From Liolophura sinensis (Eukaryota; Mollusca; Polyplacophora; Chitonida; Chitonidae), in contig NC_088306.1 in NCBI RefSeq assembly GCF_032854445.1, positions 20,245,764 to 20,309,763 of the forward strand: a stretch of 64,000 nt of DNA, written 5' to 3'. The notes below the pieces were generated by a model. It ran no database searches and was not told where the DNA came from. It saw only the letters and a list, made by a program, of their open reading frames with translations. The position numbers and the translations under genes are program-made. Below are positions 1 through 12,056 of this stretch, in pieces; positions within the stretch are counted from its first letter, which is position 1; each line of letters begins with the position of its first letter.

Positions 1-497
1 AAACAGATTTTTGTTTTATTTTTTTTGTTTTATTCACCAACAGTCAGAATACAGATGTATACAAAGATATAATAAAGGAGATAGTAGAAGAAGATTAGTA
101 TAAACATTTATGATAATAAACAAATGTTTAGATGACTGCAAGACGGAAATAAAGTCCGAGTAGACTTCTTCTATCCCGCCACACATGTAGTTAAAAGTAC
201 TTACAGTAAGCATAACTGGAGAAGAAAAACTGGACATGCATATATGCACCGATATGACAAGATACAAGTCTGGCTGATGGTAATACGAAATTAGTTACTT
301 TCTTGCTAGAGATCTGATTTCATGATATTCATGAGGTAGTCATTTGATTTATTTTTAGATAAAAAAAAATTTGATAGTTTTGAGTTATTGGGGAAGTTTG
401 TTCCATTCTCGAGGGCCTTTCGAATGGACGGAATATACGGAGACGTTAGTTCCTGAAAAAGGTCTATGGAGATCTAGTCTTTGATTTCGTGTAGGGT

Positions 498-613
498 AAA
501 GGTGTACATCAGACATGTAAAAGTGTACATCAGACATGTAAAAGTGTACATCAGACATGTAAAGGTGTACATCAGACATGTAAAGGTGTACATCAGATAT
601 GTAAAGGTGTACA
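498..613 (-). repeat. 21-bp tandem array inside the LINE coding remnant
   Basis: Five to six copies of a 21-bp unit containing GTGTACATCAGACATGTAA lie head to tail. Because 21 is divisible by three, the array stays in frame with the LINE C-terminal fragment on the minus strand and reads as repeated MSDVHFY/MSDVHLY heptapeptides. Copies differ by single bases. Confidence 0.85.
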
Positions 614-1487
614 TTTTGAAAATGGTCTGAAACGTTGTTGGAAGGTTAAAAGGACTATTATCAACTCATGGACAATATGGAGGAAAGAGAAGGCGTTGAG
701 TTGAAATATATTAAGGATTTTTAATTGATGGAATAAGTGTGGGATGTATGCAAGTCTGTGTGATGAAGTTATAATGCGGATTGCCCGCTTTTGCAAAATA
801 TACAAGGGATTTAGGTGAGTCATGTATGTGTTGCCCCAAAGTGCATTTGTGCAGGAAAGGTAGGGTAGAATGAGGGGGAAAGAGGGCATTAGAAATGTGT
901 TTTTTTTAATAATTTCTTTACATGTTTTGTAAATTTTTTTTTTGAAATATATGCGATATGTGATGTTCATGACAGGTTTGCGCTGTAAACAACGCCAAGA
1001 AACTTGAAATCATCAACGAATTCTATTTCATAGCTGCCCATTTTTATTTTCGAGATATCTGAAGGGAGTAATTTCTTGTATGGTTTAATGATCATGAATT
1101 TGGGTTTATTAATATTTAGTACAAGCTTGTTGGCATGGAACCAACGTTGAACTGACTCCAGCTCACCTGTCATAATATCAATAATTTCCTGAATATAATA
1201 ACCAGAAAAATGAAGGTTAGTGTCACTGGCCAAAGAAATGAAGGTGAGAAGAGACGAGTTGATTATGTCATTTATATAGACTAAAAACAGAAGGGGTCCT
1301 AATATGGAGCCCTGGGGCACTCCACAGTCAACTGGAGACATAGACGAGATGGTATCTCGAGATGGAAACACATTGTGACTTGTTGGACAGATAGCTCTCG
1401 AACCAGTCATGTATTATATCCTGACAATCATAATGTCGTAGTTTCTGTAGCAATATATTATGGTCTACTGTGTCGAAAGCTTTGGGC

Positions 1488-1734
1488 GGGGGCCTCCGTG
1501 CGCGGCGTAATGACCCAGAAGCCTCTTACCAATGTGGTCGCTGTGAGTTCAAGTCCAGCTCATGCTGGCTTCCTCTCCGGCCGTAAGTGGGAAGGCCCTC
1601 CAGCAACTTGCAGATGGTCGTGGGTTTTCCCTGGGCACTGCCCGGTTTGCTCCCAACATAATGCTGGCCGCCGTCGTATAAGTGAATTATTCTTGAGTAC
1701 AGCGTAAAACATCAATCAAATAAATAAATAAATA
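1488..1734 (+). mobile_element. SINE family A, full length, with target-site duplication
   Basis: A tRNA-like head (CCTCCGTG...GAGTTCAAGTCC), the family's central region (TGCAGATGGTCGTGGG, CATAATGCTGGCCGCCGTCG, TATAAGTGAATTATTCTTGAG) and an (AAAT)n tail are all present. It is flanked by the 12-bp direct repeat AAAGCTTTGGGC at 1476-1487 and 1735-1746, the target-site duplication of insertion into the LINE. The head lacks the GGTTAGCGCGCTAGCGCAG part found in other copies, so it carries a small internal deletion. Confidence 0.9.
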
Positions 1735-1905
1735 AAAGCTTTGGGCAGGTCAATGAAGGTAACTAAGATGAATTTCCGCTGTTCCTTGGCCAAAACTAAT
1801 TTTTCGTATAGGGCAGGGCGGCATGTACAGTGGAATGTTTGGATCAAAAACCGTATTGAGTATTTGTTATTATGGCGTTTTTGTCCACAAAATCTTAACA
1901 TGTGG

Positions 1906-2597
1906 TGCCAATATATATGAATTACTCAAGCATGTGAGTAGTGGACAGAACAATATACAAAGCCATAGTGGAATACATTAGAGCGAAGTTATAAAGTTAC
2001 TTCATAGTTGGCTATTGGTCCGAGTATAAAATAATTAATTATATTTAACAGTGAATGACATGCTGAAGAAATAGGCATAATTAGAAAGAGCTATCATTTG
2101 TGACGCTACACTAGACCATCAGGAACTGGTCAGGCAATACACAGGCTGAGTGAGACTCTAGCAGGGCAGTCTATTGCACTTATATAATTATATAACTTAT
2201 ATAATTATATAATAAAGACACACGAGATTCACAACCAGCATTATGATGTAAAACATGTCTCGCACCTAGGTTAGGTAAAAGGATACTAAATATGATTGGC
2301 TTAGCGATCACACTCGTATGAACAATGAACACTATTACAAATAAGTCAAGAGGTAAAGAACTTTAACCAATATTGCCGCTGAAACCACCATTTATATACT
2401 TTCCCCGTCACCAGAAATATGACGCTTGATAGTATAACTTATTTAACAGTATACAAACTGTACAAGAAATGGTCATAAATATATGAATTAAGTTTTTGAA
2501 TTCTGTTTTTCAAATATTACATATCAAAAAGTAAGCTGCTACACAAAGCCAAACAATCGGAGTATTAATTCTCTGTCATCTCTTTTTCTTTTTTCAG
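1906..2597. other. Non-coding stretch before the 2.6-kb exon
   Basis: AT-rich DNA without a convincing ORF. The only visible structure is a short duplication of TATATAATTATATAA-type sequence near 2180-2212. The last 30 bases form a pyrimidine-rich tract ending in CAG, which supports the exon that follows. Confidence 0.5.
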
Positions 2598-2754
2598 TCA
2601 GGTGAAGGGGTTACTGTTGGTATTCACGATTCTTGCCATTACTCCACTGATGGCTTTGTACGTGTGGAACGCCCATCAGGCCATAGTGGCTATCGCAGAC
2701 CGGAAGGTGACACTGTCGAACCATCTGGATCTGCGTCTCTCCACCGCGGCCCAG
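2598..2754 (+). CDS. Probable internal exon encoding a membrane-spanning segment; gene not recognised
   Basis: The segment is bounded by a strong acceptor (long T/C tract, TTTTTTCAG) and a good donor (CCAG then GTAGGG). In the open frame it begins ...QVKGLLLVFTILAITPLM, a hydrophobic stretch of about 20 residues suited to a membrane span. Then ALYVWNAHQAIVAIADRK and a helical, charged tail to ...LRLSTAAQ follow. The exon is 157 nt, so it shifts phase and needs partner exons. None is obvious within the window; partners may lie upstream of base 1 or across the repeats downstream. A signal-anchor plus a coil-forming helix would fit a type II membrane enzyme or a receptor with an N-terminal sensor, but I do not recognise the family. 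Confidence 0.5.
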
Positions 2755-4387
2755 GTAGGGCGGTCTCAAACCGTGAATGTAAGCAAGGTGACGCCTGCCA
2801 CCACCCAGTCGTTAACGTCAAGTCATTTTGAACTGAAAGTCTTCATTCGACATACAGCCTCTGCTGTAAATGACACCCGTGTTGGATGAACCTTTATAAT
2901 GCTGAATCATGGAATGTTCGCATATACATGTACATATAGGCCATCTTATCAGGAAAATTTCCATAATAAAGATGTTCCGGTCCAAGCTGGTTAGCGGATA
3001 CTGCAAGAGCAGAGCAAAGCTACACATGTAAAATCCACCGGTGATTGGTGTGTATATAGGCGGTTGTGATACGAAAGAAAGAGCTCATTGACAGATGAAT
3101 TTAGCATACTGAACACTATATCGAATCACCAACCGACTATCGCCAATGGCGGACACGTCCACAGGCAAATACGTCTGAATCAGCTTTTGGCGAGAAAGGG
3201 TATTTCAATATGAAGTCATTATATCAACAGACATTTTCAATTTTTATTCAGTGAGCGACGTTTCGGTATAGGTACTAATAACGTTATCAAGCATAATTCC
3301 ATTTATATCTTATGATAAATATGCAGCGGGCTTAATTCTCCATTCCTGGCGTTATCACCATGTTTGCTGGATCGGCTATGAGCCAGTGTTACCATGTTGC
3401 CCTATGTCATAATCTCAGACAGGATTAGATATGATCTCTTATTCTGCCATGCCTCTGGATGTTGAGAACATCTACTCTGAAAGTTAAACGCACATTAACG
3501 GTCAAGATTACATGTCTACAAGGGAGATCTTAATTCATATATGCTGCCGGCAATATGTCGAAAAGTTTGACAAAACCTTACGATCGTGAACAACTGGCGG
3601 CGTCTGGTCAGACTCAGTTTCGGTACGCACAGGTCGACTACGACTGGCGCAACTGTAAGCAGATAGTTAGCAACGTGACTGTCATGTGACCAGTTCATGA
3701 TGGCGGAGCCCTTGTACGTTACACGTGGATGTAACTGATATAATGTATAATATGCCTTTAAGTTGTCTTTTCTTTCGAAATTTAAAGTTTCTTGTAAAAT
3801 TTTCTTGTCCTTTTATTCCAACTTTTCCATTGATACCCCCATTCAGGTGAAAGTATAGAAAAATTTAACAATTTGTTCCAATTATAGCCCTCTGCCTCGT
3901 TACACTTCGCATGTACATTTTATGATTTGTCTGTGCCTTGTAAGATGTGTCGTACGGAGAGGAGATCGACGGAACTGGTTACAACTGGACTCGCAGAGTC
4001 GAGTCGCAGAAAAGTAGAACATGTTCAACTCCCCAGAACTGCTGAGTCAGCAATTGTCGGTGATCGTAAGCGCGCGTAGATCGACAAAACCAGCACCCGA
4101 TAGTATGCTTCCAGTTGCTTCAAGTAGCCAAAAACCCAGTTTCTCCCAGATGCAAAGTCGACATACGCCCGGCTTTATACAACAATTTCGTCACCAGCGC
4201 CGGACAGCATTATTACTATTATTATTATTATAATTTAATAGGCTTCAAAACACGATCTCCTATGATGGTATGTATCGGATGTGGGCCGAGGTAAACGATA
4301 CAGCGCAAAGCACTGGACGAACGCAAACAGTTAATTGCGGATGATAAATATATGTACCTGCTGTGTATTACATTTGACATGTACACT

Positions 4388-4409
4388 GCCCCCCCCCCCC
4401 CCGCCTCCC

Positions 4410-4449
<40 letters not shown>
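4388..4449. repeat. Poly-C tract followed by (CA)n microsatellite
   Basis: A run of about 14 C, a short GC-rich bridge, then about 18 CA dinucleotides. This is a length-variable simple repeat. The cysteine/valine-rich ORF across it is only the repeat translated. Confidence 0.95.
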
Positions 4450-4450
<1 letters not shown>

Positions 4451-5548
4451 TTAAGTCACTTATCAACATGGCAATTATGTATAATGCTTGCTTGAATGAC
4501 TACAGGTTTATCCACAATACTTGGCTTTGCTGAGCCTTTGTATGATGACGTCACAAACCTATGTAAATAGCATGCAGCCCTTTGTTTATACTTGCTTTAT
4601 TTTTCATTAAGGCATGTACCAATGAGTAAATACATGTAAAATAACATTTTACTTTTATCAAAAAAAAAAAATCAGTGTATCTGATCAGTCTGGAAGTATC
4701 TAGAAAAGTGTTAGTTTATTTATTTATTTATTTCCACTGGTGTTTTACACCGCGTCTTGATTTTTTAAAAATTACGTCCTCTCCATTTTCGAATCCAATT
4801 AGCTTCTACATACAGTTTGACTTCGTTCCAATTTCACTACCCATAATAGTTCCTGATGTTATTGCCAAGCATCATGGTTTAAGTTAGATATACATTATTT
4901 ATTTATTTATTTGTTTCTTCCACTGGTGTATACTCATTGAGTTATATATTACATCTATATATCTATATATGAAATCGCCACGTGGATGTATGAACAATTG
5001 CAATCAAACGTAACACATATTTTGATTATCGACAACTTATATACTAGCATGGTATATTTGAATGCTGATTTCACACATTCGCTGAGATCATACCTCGCGT
5101 CTTTCCATGATCATTGAAAAGTGTTGACTGTTTCTCCTTGTACGAATCCGTCTTAAATCCGTGCTTCATATACTTCGTTAGTTCTTTCGTCGAGTTTAGG
5201 CGAGTTTGACCACTTAATTAACACCACAAACCATGTGTGGAAAGTTTCAATACCCGAATAAAATGAGCACAACTAAGATACTATCTGTGCCTAAAAGAAC
5301 ATTATTGGCTGGCTTCAATATGAATCATGTTGTATTAATTTTCAAGCTAAAATGTTGCTATCGCCTCAGGCGTGCAACTGCTCCAATTTATATACATGTA
5401 ACTTCCACTGGCTCTCGTGCAGCCTTATAAGTCAGGTGGTCTGCGAGATTTCTAGCAAACGATTTTCTCCGACCTCTGCGGCATGCATAAAAACAACGAC
5501 TGTCATATTCTGAAAAACAGTCGTGAGTGCAGCGTCAAATCCCAATCC

Positions 5549-5636
5549 TAGTCTCCTCCCACTGGTGGTCGCGATCGTATAAGTGAAATATTCTTGAGCA
5601 AGCCGTAAAACACTAATCAAACAAATAAATCAAACC
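5549..5636 (+). mobile_element. SINE family A, 3' fragment
   Basis: Only the end of the family is present: CTCCTCCCACTGGTGGTCGC, GATCGTATAAGTGAAATATT, CTTGAGCAAGCCGTAAAACA and an AAACAAATAAA tail. The head and central part are missing. Confidence 0.75.
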
Positions 5637-6335
5637 CCAAACAGATTATAACATATACCATGACGTCTTGGACGTCATTCGTCAATGCTCGGATATAATG
5701 ACATTTGCTGTTCCACCTACTGAACACATAGCGCTCTAACTTTAAGGATATTTTTATTAAAGTTACACCGGAGAATTTTGAGCACAAATCAATTGACACA
5801 ATCAAATATAATCGAATTTATTCTGGTATTTTAGAAGATCTCAAATAATAATCTTGAAATAACTGAAAATTGAGGTAAAGTTTCTACAAAATTACATAAT
5901 TTCATCTGTTAAACAAAATTTCCTATGTGAAAAAGTGAACAAAAATAGTTTTAATTGCAAAACGAATTCTTTTCACTGCAAAAAGGGTCCTTTTCTTTTT
6001 CTGTAAACATAATCATTTGTCTTGTGTGCGTAAAAAAAAGTGTTGTCATAAAACTACCATATAAGGTGATGTGTTAACAAGTACATATATGTGAAAAACA
6101 GAAGAAAAAAAATTCAGTCATCTCTTGAGATCTCATCTCAGTGATCCTCCACCACAGCTGCAGACAAGGGGGACAATACTCCGTCATATACACGTGTCAG
6201 TCAATAATGAAACATTATTAAACCGGTCCCAATCACCACCAACTTTACTGAATTGATCCTTAGCTGGCCAGCCTGTCACATCACAAAATGTTATCCATAT
6301 CTCTCAATGCATATAACCTTGCAACTTTTTTCTCA

Positions 6336-6500
6336 CGGAATGAATGAATGCTTGGTTTTTAACGCCGTACTTAACAAATTTTCAGTCATATGACTACGAG
6401 GAGTCATTGGGTGTGAGCACATATACATATTGTGTCTTCCTGTAGCGTGGCAAGTGCATGCCGTCAAAGTGCTGCCGTCACTCCCCAAATAACCAACAGT
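6336..6500 (-). mobile_element. SINE family B-related fragment (variant)
   Basis: GAATGAATGCTTGGTTTTTA, TTTTCAGTCATATGACTACG and AGGAGTCATTGGGTG match the tail side of family B. The sequence then departs into a variant (GCAAGTGCATGCCGTCAAAG) shared with the fragment near 7185-7330. It is a diverged subfamily or composite. Confidence 0.6.
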
Positions 6501-6676
6501 GCATCAAATGGGAAGTAAAGTTCTTAAGAAAATGTTCAGCATTTGTACCGCCTCGTCTCGATGACATTGCTGCTGTATTGGACAGTGACACTGTTCGTGT
6601 ATTACCTGGTCCAAAGATTTCCAAGAGATTACATCGTCAGTTCCCTCTTGAATTAAGTGGTTTTAACATACAGTGA
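6501..6676 (+). CDS. Possible terminal exon; product not recognised
   Basis: After the SINE fragment an open frame reads about 58 residues (QCIKWEVKFLRKCSAFVPP...LSGFNIQ, stop). Composition looks coding-like: balanced charge, the PGPKISKRLHRQFP stretch, and synonymous third-position variety. An AATAAA follows about 30 bases after the stop, at 6708. A CAG precedes it (CCAACAG) but without a good pyrimidine tract, and the upstream 14 residues of the frame are SINE sequence. It may be the last exon of an upstream gene or a decayed gene piece. I do not recognise the family. Confidence 0.3.
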
Positions 6677-9600
6677 CGCTTCTGTTTTAATGTTGTTTAC
6701 TTGTTTGTAATAAAGATGTCACAGAAGCTCAAATATTTCAGATAAACTGCCATAATATTGGACTGAATTTTGTATTTTTTTTTTAAGTTCTGTTTAATGA
6801 AATTTTAAAACGTATCAGAGTGTATTTTATGACACAATTAAAATATGTATGGAAATAAGTTTACACAATAAAGAATTCAATTTAAAATTTGCACTAATTC
6901 AAATTAAAATTTACTTTGTGTTTTGTAACAAGTTTAGCGTTATATGCATACGGTGGCCAACATGGCCCCACATCGTGCGGGAAGTCGGCCACCATGTTTT
7001 CACTCTATGGCAGAAAGATATACACTAAGTATGCCTACAGCTACTTGTAGCTATTACATTTAACCACTGTTAAAATATAGCCTACCCTATGCATAATAAT
7101 TTTTGAAAATAAACGAAAATGGTGTGCGCTGGGAAATAAGATAAAAATAGTTCAACTTCACCCCGCTCTACAGTACTAAACAATTTTTCAGTGATATGAC
7201 TACGAGGAGCCGTTAGGTTTGTGCACATATATTATGTCTTGCAGCAGGGCGAGTGCGTGCCACCAAAGTGCTGTCGCAACTAAAGTATCATGCCGAAGAC
7301 ACCAGACATGACACCCACCCAGTCACAGTTCCTTCACTTCAGATAATTATTTTTTTTAACCACATTGCTTTAACGGTTCTGTATACATCTGAAATATGTC
7401 AATATAGGCCTATGTAGACATATGAAACAATAATCCCCGCGTTTTACGATAGAACGGTCGTGACAATGTTTTAAACGATCAGGGACGGCTTTGCGTATGT
7501 ATGCCTATACAGATACATACATACATACATACGCAATCAACACGCATAGCCCTTTGGAACAGTGATTTGGATACGACTGCAGCTAATGAATGTACTCCAC
7601 GTACACAGCCTTACTCATCGGTCTATTTCAGTTCGCCGGATATATATCCACAAGTCCCAATTTTACACGCTACCTCACCATACAACAACAACATCAGCGT
7701 GGTGTGATTCACGAGTGTGGTGTGATTGAAGACCATGTGGGTTTGTTTTTATTAAGAGTTATCGCCAAGTTACATCAGATCAAAGCTCGACACCATCGCT
7801 GACGGGTAAGTGTCCAAATACTTAACATACAGAACGCCATTGTGAGTGAAGTTTGTGCAAGATTTCAGAATTTCAAGGCGTTTTTCCCTTGACCTGTGTT
7901 GACCTGCATATGTTTATGAATGACTTTGAATGGGTACCCTAATTTCGGTAACCCCATGATCCTATGAGATGCCGAATCTAAAAAAGCTACGATCTTATCA
8001 GTTTGAGCTGATACGTAGAAGGATTCTCCAAAATGGCCACAGTTTTCCTGAAAAAGTCTCGTCACCATACATGTGCAGTGCCTCAGGGTCACACAAGGCG
8101 AGGTCAATGACCGATCGACTATAGCCAAGGCTACAGTACAGATGTAAACGTGTAACGGTCTGCTGCGTAAGTGTATTTCGTGTTGTGTATAGCTGGGCTT
8201 AGAATTATCTAGCAGACTATAGGGAGTATTCAGGCATGTCGAGCCACATAACTGTACCGCAGTATTATATGATTATGTGTTGAATTACATCTAAATAATA
8301 CTGGATGTGATGCAACATTGTTAAACACTGTTTAAAAGGTAATTCAACAACGTTAAAGGTACTACCTCCATATTTTGTATTTCTGACATTCATTCGGTCT
8401 GTACACAAGGTAAATGTCACAATGTTAAATAAGAATGGAGATCATTTAGCTTGTTGAATTATTTAAATGGATCTTCTAATATTAGAGGTCTGCAAATTTG
8501 GATTTAAGTTTCAACACAGCACATTAAAGAAATGCTGTAAATAGTCCTTATCAAGCAGTGAACGAACACACGTATGTATCACCAGTAATTAAGACTGATC
8601 TAATTATGTGCTAAGACATTGACTGAATGGCATGAACTGAATAATACAAAATCTCTTTTTATTTTTCATGCACTAACATCAATTATCATGTTCAGCAAAC
8701 TCCATCTGTCTACAGTATATAAAGTATAACACCTGTGGTTTTTGAAAATATAATTTATGCAGCATAACAGTTATAAAGACATAACCACTAAATTTTGAAT
8801 GAGTGACTTGGCTATTGTCAGAATGTTCTGAAAATGTGGGTATGAACTTCAGGGTGCCCAAGGGTGGAGGGATGCAAAAGGAGGGCTTACTGTACATGCA
8901 GTATCTTAGTCTACGTCGACAAGTGTAAAATTTTAGTTTATGGCGTTATTGAATAAATGAATGAATGAATGAGTGATAATGACTTAATTTTAATGCCACA
9001 TCAGCATTATTTCAGCCATATCATTGCAAGACAATGATTAATGACATTATAGAAAAGGATTTATTTAGTGTATGGGCTCAACATGTTCTGTGTGTTCTAC
9101 ATGCTGTTTTGATGGATTGGTTGTTGTGCTGATTAGAATAGGGCCTATGTAAGATACACGTTCTCAGAGTTCCGTTTGTGGGGGGTATGGGCGCTCGCGC
9201 ATATACTGGACATTGCAGTTAGATTACATGTTCGGCCCTATGCCCATGGGTGTTACCGTGCAGCCTGTTTTTAGGTGCACACGCTGTAACCTTACATTGT
9301 GACACGTGTGTTGGTTCTTGCTTACTTACTCCACCTAGGTGGACTCAGTCTGCTATTAATTTTAAAACTCTGACATTCATCGTAACACTGAGTCCATCGG
9401 CGCCTCTCAAAGAGATCGCCACACATCTGCGAACTCCATCTGGATGGAGATCAATTTCACTGAAATCTGCGCTAACGACACCCAAACTTACCTGCACTAA
9501 GAAAACTAGTCCTTTTTTTTATGCTTTTTTGGATTGAATTAAGAAGGTTGAAGTTGTTCTTGCAGACGACAATCAATATTTATTTGTTTTCTCAAGGATT

Positions 9601-11835
9601 TCAATGTCGAAACTCAGTTGCATTTCAAACCCAATAGCAGGTCACATCACACTTAAAAATGGCTGTCGACAGTGAGGCCCTCGGTACAGCTGAAGCTCTC
9701 GGTACTGCCAAAGCTCTAACAGTCAATATGACCATCACGAAGCGAGTCAATTAGTTAGATTGCCATAAGTGGGAAGGAGATGGGAGTTTGAAATCTGGGC
9801 CACGATTGTTGAGAGATGTTGATGAATTCAGTGTTACGATGAATATCAGCACGCTGAGTCCGTCTAGGTAGACTAATGCTTATTGTGATCTAAATAAACT
9901 ACTGACACGTATGGATATCACCACAAAAGAAAAAAAGACAGAAAACAAACAAGTCAAAATCAAAGGTTGAGTGTAGATGTTTTTGATTGAGAACATGCTC
10001 CATGCGCCCAGCTGTCATGAACGCAAAGGCCATGCACTGCCAGGGTTTTAACTCCAATTTCGGGTATATGTACAAGTGACCCCAAACGCAACTCTCGAGA
10101 ACTTGTATCTCACATAGACCCTGTAGGTACCAAGTCAAAAAGACGGTCCATTGCAGATTTGTACATTTTCTCCTAAATATCGCACAACATGGCTACTTCA
10201 TGTAATGGAGTAGTATCAGAGTGTATGAAGTGAAAAGGAAAGATATCTGTGGCGTACAACTGTGCACCTTGCAATTAAAATTAGAGCACCAGTCATGGAA
10301 ATTTCTGAAATAACTGGATCTAGAATGTAACACAAACCAGGATTTTTTTTTTTTGTATTGCTACAGGCAGGGCGTACTGGGAAATCAAGCTATTTACATT
10401 ATTAAAGGAGAAGAAAACATGAAAATGATGCTAAAATGAGATGAAAGAGCATCAAAACTCATTTGCAAATAGGATCTTTAATATTTTTTTGGATTTTTTT
10501 TTTTTTCAAGAGAAAAGGGTGTTTGAAAATATTTTTGTATGGTGGGTATTTGGGACCAACTTTTTGGTATTTATCATTGTTGCATAATAATGTTCTAAAT
10601 AAGGATGTGATGCTTGTCTAATAAATTTATTTGAATGTAAATTTGTTGTTTATATTGAAACATGTGCATTTAATCTAAATTATGATAATATTTATGAACA
10701 TATTAAAAATATAAATATGATCCACCGTTAAATATGTCACAGTGTTTTGTCCTGTATCAATCAGTTGATCCCTGTCAAAATGATATTTCCTCTGCTTATT
10801 TCCAGACTTGTATTAGTTCGAAAGAAGCATGATGTTTTTGTCCATGACATGATACAGGGTCTTATTGTGTCTGTCAGAAGGACTCTTCTAAAAAAATTAA
10901 ATGGCGAAAATTTGAAACGATTTCTTTGGAAAACATGCATTATTAACTTTGGACATAAGATTTAAGATGTCACTGATACATTTATTTCATAGCAAGTACT
11001 CGGAGCTTCGAGATTTCAGAACTTCTAGAAAATCAGTTGAATGAGGGGACGTATTATTGACAAATATATGCACTAAACTTTATGTTGTTTCTGTTTTAAC
11101 AGTTTGTAAGACTTAACTCCCCATTAGATGTCAGTGATATACATTTTATATTTTGCATGCAGATGGCTGAAAATACATTTCCAAGACTATCATGCACAAA
11201 ATCTGTGGCCTCCGGATCCCTGGCCTGGTAGCTTTTACCTCACTGATTTGGGTGAAAATTTTTTTCAAACATTCAAATTAGTGGTCTACTCTCCTAACAT
11301 TCTGAATCAAACACTGTAAGTTCACAACTGTTTGATTTGTTCAAATTTTAAAGTAAATCATAATAGAAGTTTTGTGTCAGTGTTGTAACTGTAGCAAAGG
11401 GGATTTAATTTTAAATTTGTTAACATTTCTTCACACCTGCAAAGAATTTCAACCTTTCAGAAAGAATGAGATTATCTGTAAAATATAAAGAGAAGTATGT
11501 TAGTCTTGTTTACTGGTGCAGTCATACTTTGTCTTTATCATTGCTGTGCGAGATAAATTTTGAATGTCACTTTAAACCTTGTCCAAGAACAGACACACTT
11601 TATGATGTTAAAATGACATTTATCTGTGTCATCTTTACAAGATCATACCCTCCTGACACACTCTTCTCTAAAGAACATAAACTACAAGTAATGTAAGTGT
11701 GTGTAAAGTACAAAGTTGAATAACCTTACAGGTGTGTAAAACAACTAGTTGGCCCTAATCATTGAAAACAATTTATTTGAGATGCTGTTCTTTAGATTTT
11801 TATACATAATTTTAATTTTTCTATACACTCCTGTT
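6677..11835. other. Gene-poor stretch
   Basis: No exon that I can support. A second variant family B fragment lies at about 7185-7330 (TTTTTCAGTGATATGACTAC, CGAGTGCGTGCCACCAAAGT). A GTAAGT donor-like site after a CG-containing segment occurs at 7806 and could end a non-coding exon, but nothing confirms it. From 10.3 to 11.7 kb the DNA is AT-rich with poly-T runs and short chance ORFs. Confidence 0.45.
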
Positions 11836-12056
11836 GCTCTAACCCTGTTTCCTCAACCTTTTTGCATATCAGAGAGCTTTCAGTGCAATTTTATACACAT
11901 TTTTAATTGATTTTGAAGACAAAACTACAGTGGTTGTATTGGCCAGTTTCAGAGCTTCACAAAAGGTACAGTTTTATCAGTCTACGCAGAATAATGCCTT
12001 CAGAATATGTTTAAATAAACACCTTGCAAACATGCGGAAAGGTTGAAGAATTACAG
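11836..12056 (+). mobile_element. MITE of the TTCAACC family, copy 1
   Basis: Begins near CCTCAACCTTTTTGCATA and ends GCGGAAAGGTTGAAGAATTA, so its ends are inverted relative to each other. The interior (GAGAGCTTTCAGTGCAATTT, ATTTTGAAGACAAAACTACA, CAGAATAATGCCTTCAGAAT) recurs at 17.6, 22.7, 30.2 and 31.9 kb. About 220 bp with no coding capacity. Confidence 0.75.

Larger units (their letters stand above)
385..1905 (-). mobile_element. LINE (non-LTR retrotransposon) ORF2 remnant, 5'-truncated and broken
   Basis: Minus-strand fragments of a reverse transcriptase read in order. At 1747-1905 comes the start of the RT core (LVTFIDLPKAF). At 967-1475 come DTVDHNILLQKLRHYDCQ, then the conserved GVPQGSILGPLLF block. 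At 593-970 is the post-RT part (LWGNTYMTHLNPLYILQKRA), and at 385-579 the C-terminal part ending near GPREWNKLPQ. The catalytic FADD box is degraded to LASDT, so the first aspartate of the pair is Ser. Frames shift between blocks and no endonuclease domain is present. The order and motifs are those of a Jockey/CR1/I-like LINE; the exact clade cannot be set by eye. A SINE at 1488-1734 splits the KAFD motif, and a 21-bp tandem array expands the 3' coding part. The element is certainly inactive. Confidence 0.85.
2755..6335. other. Gene-poor intergenic or intronic stretch
   Basis: No coding exon can be supported here. A more CpG-rich patch lies around 3550-4200 (CGGCGTCTGG, GGTCGACTACGACTGGCG, GCGCGCGTAG), which could be a promoter or just an old repeat; part of it (ACCTTACGATCGTGAACAAC) resembles a segment at 33448-33490, favouring repeat. 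Fragments of SINE tails in reverse (TTTATTTATTTATTT...TGGTGTTTTACAC) occur near 4714-4760, and a weaker one near 4900. Confidence 0.45.

Noticed and set aside
3553-3690. 44-codon plus-strand frame MSKSLTKPYDREQLAASGQT... with CpG-rich DNA
   Set aside because: Part of it resembles a segment near 33448-33490, so it is probably a dispersed repeat; no splice support.
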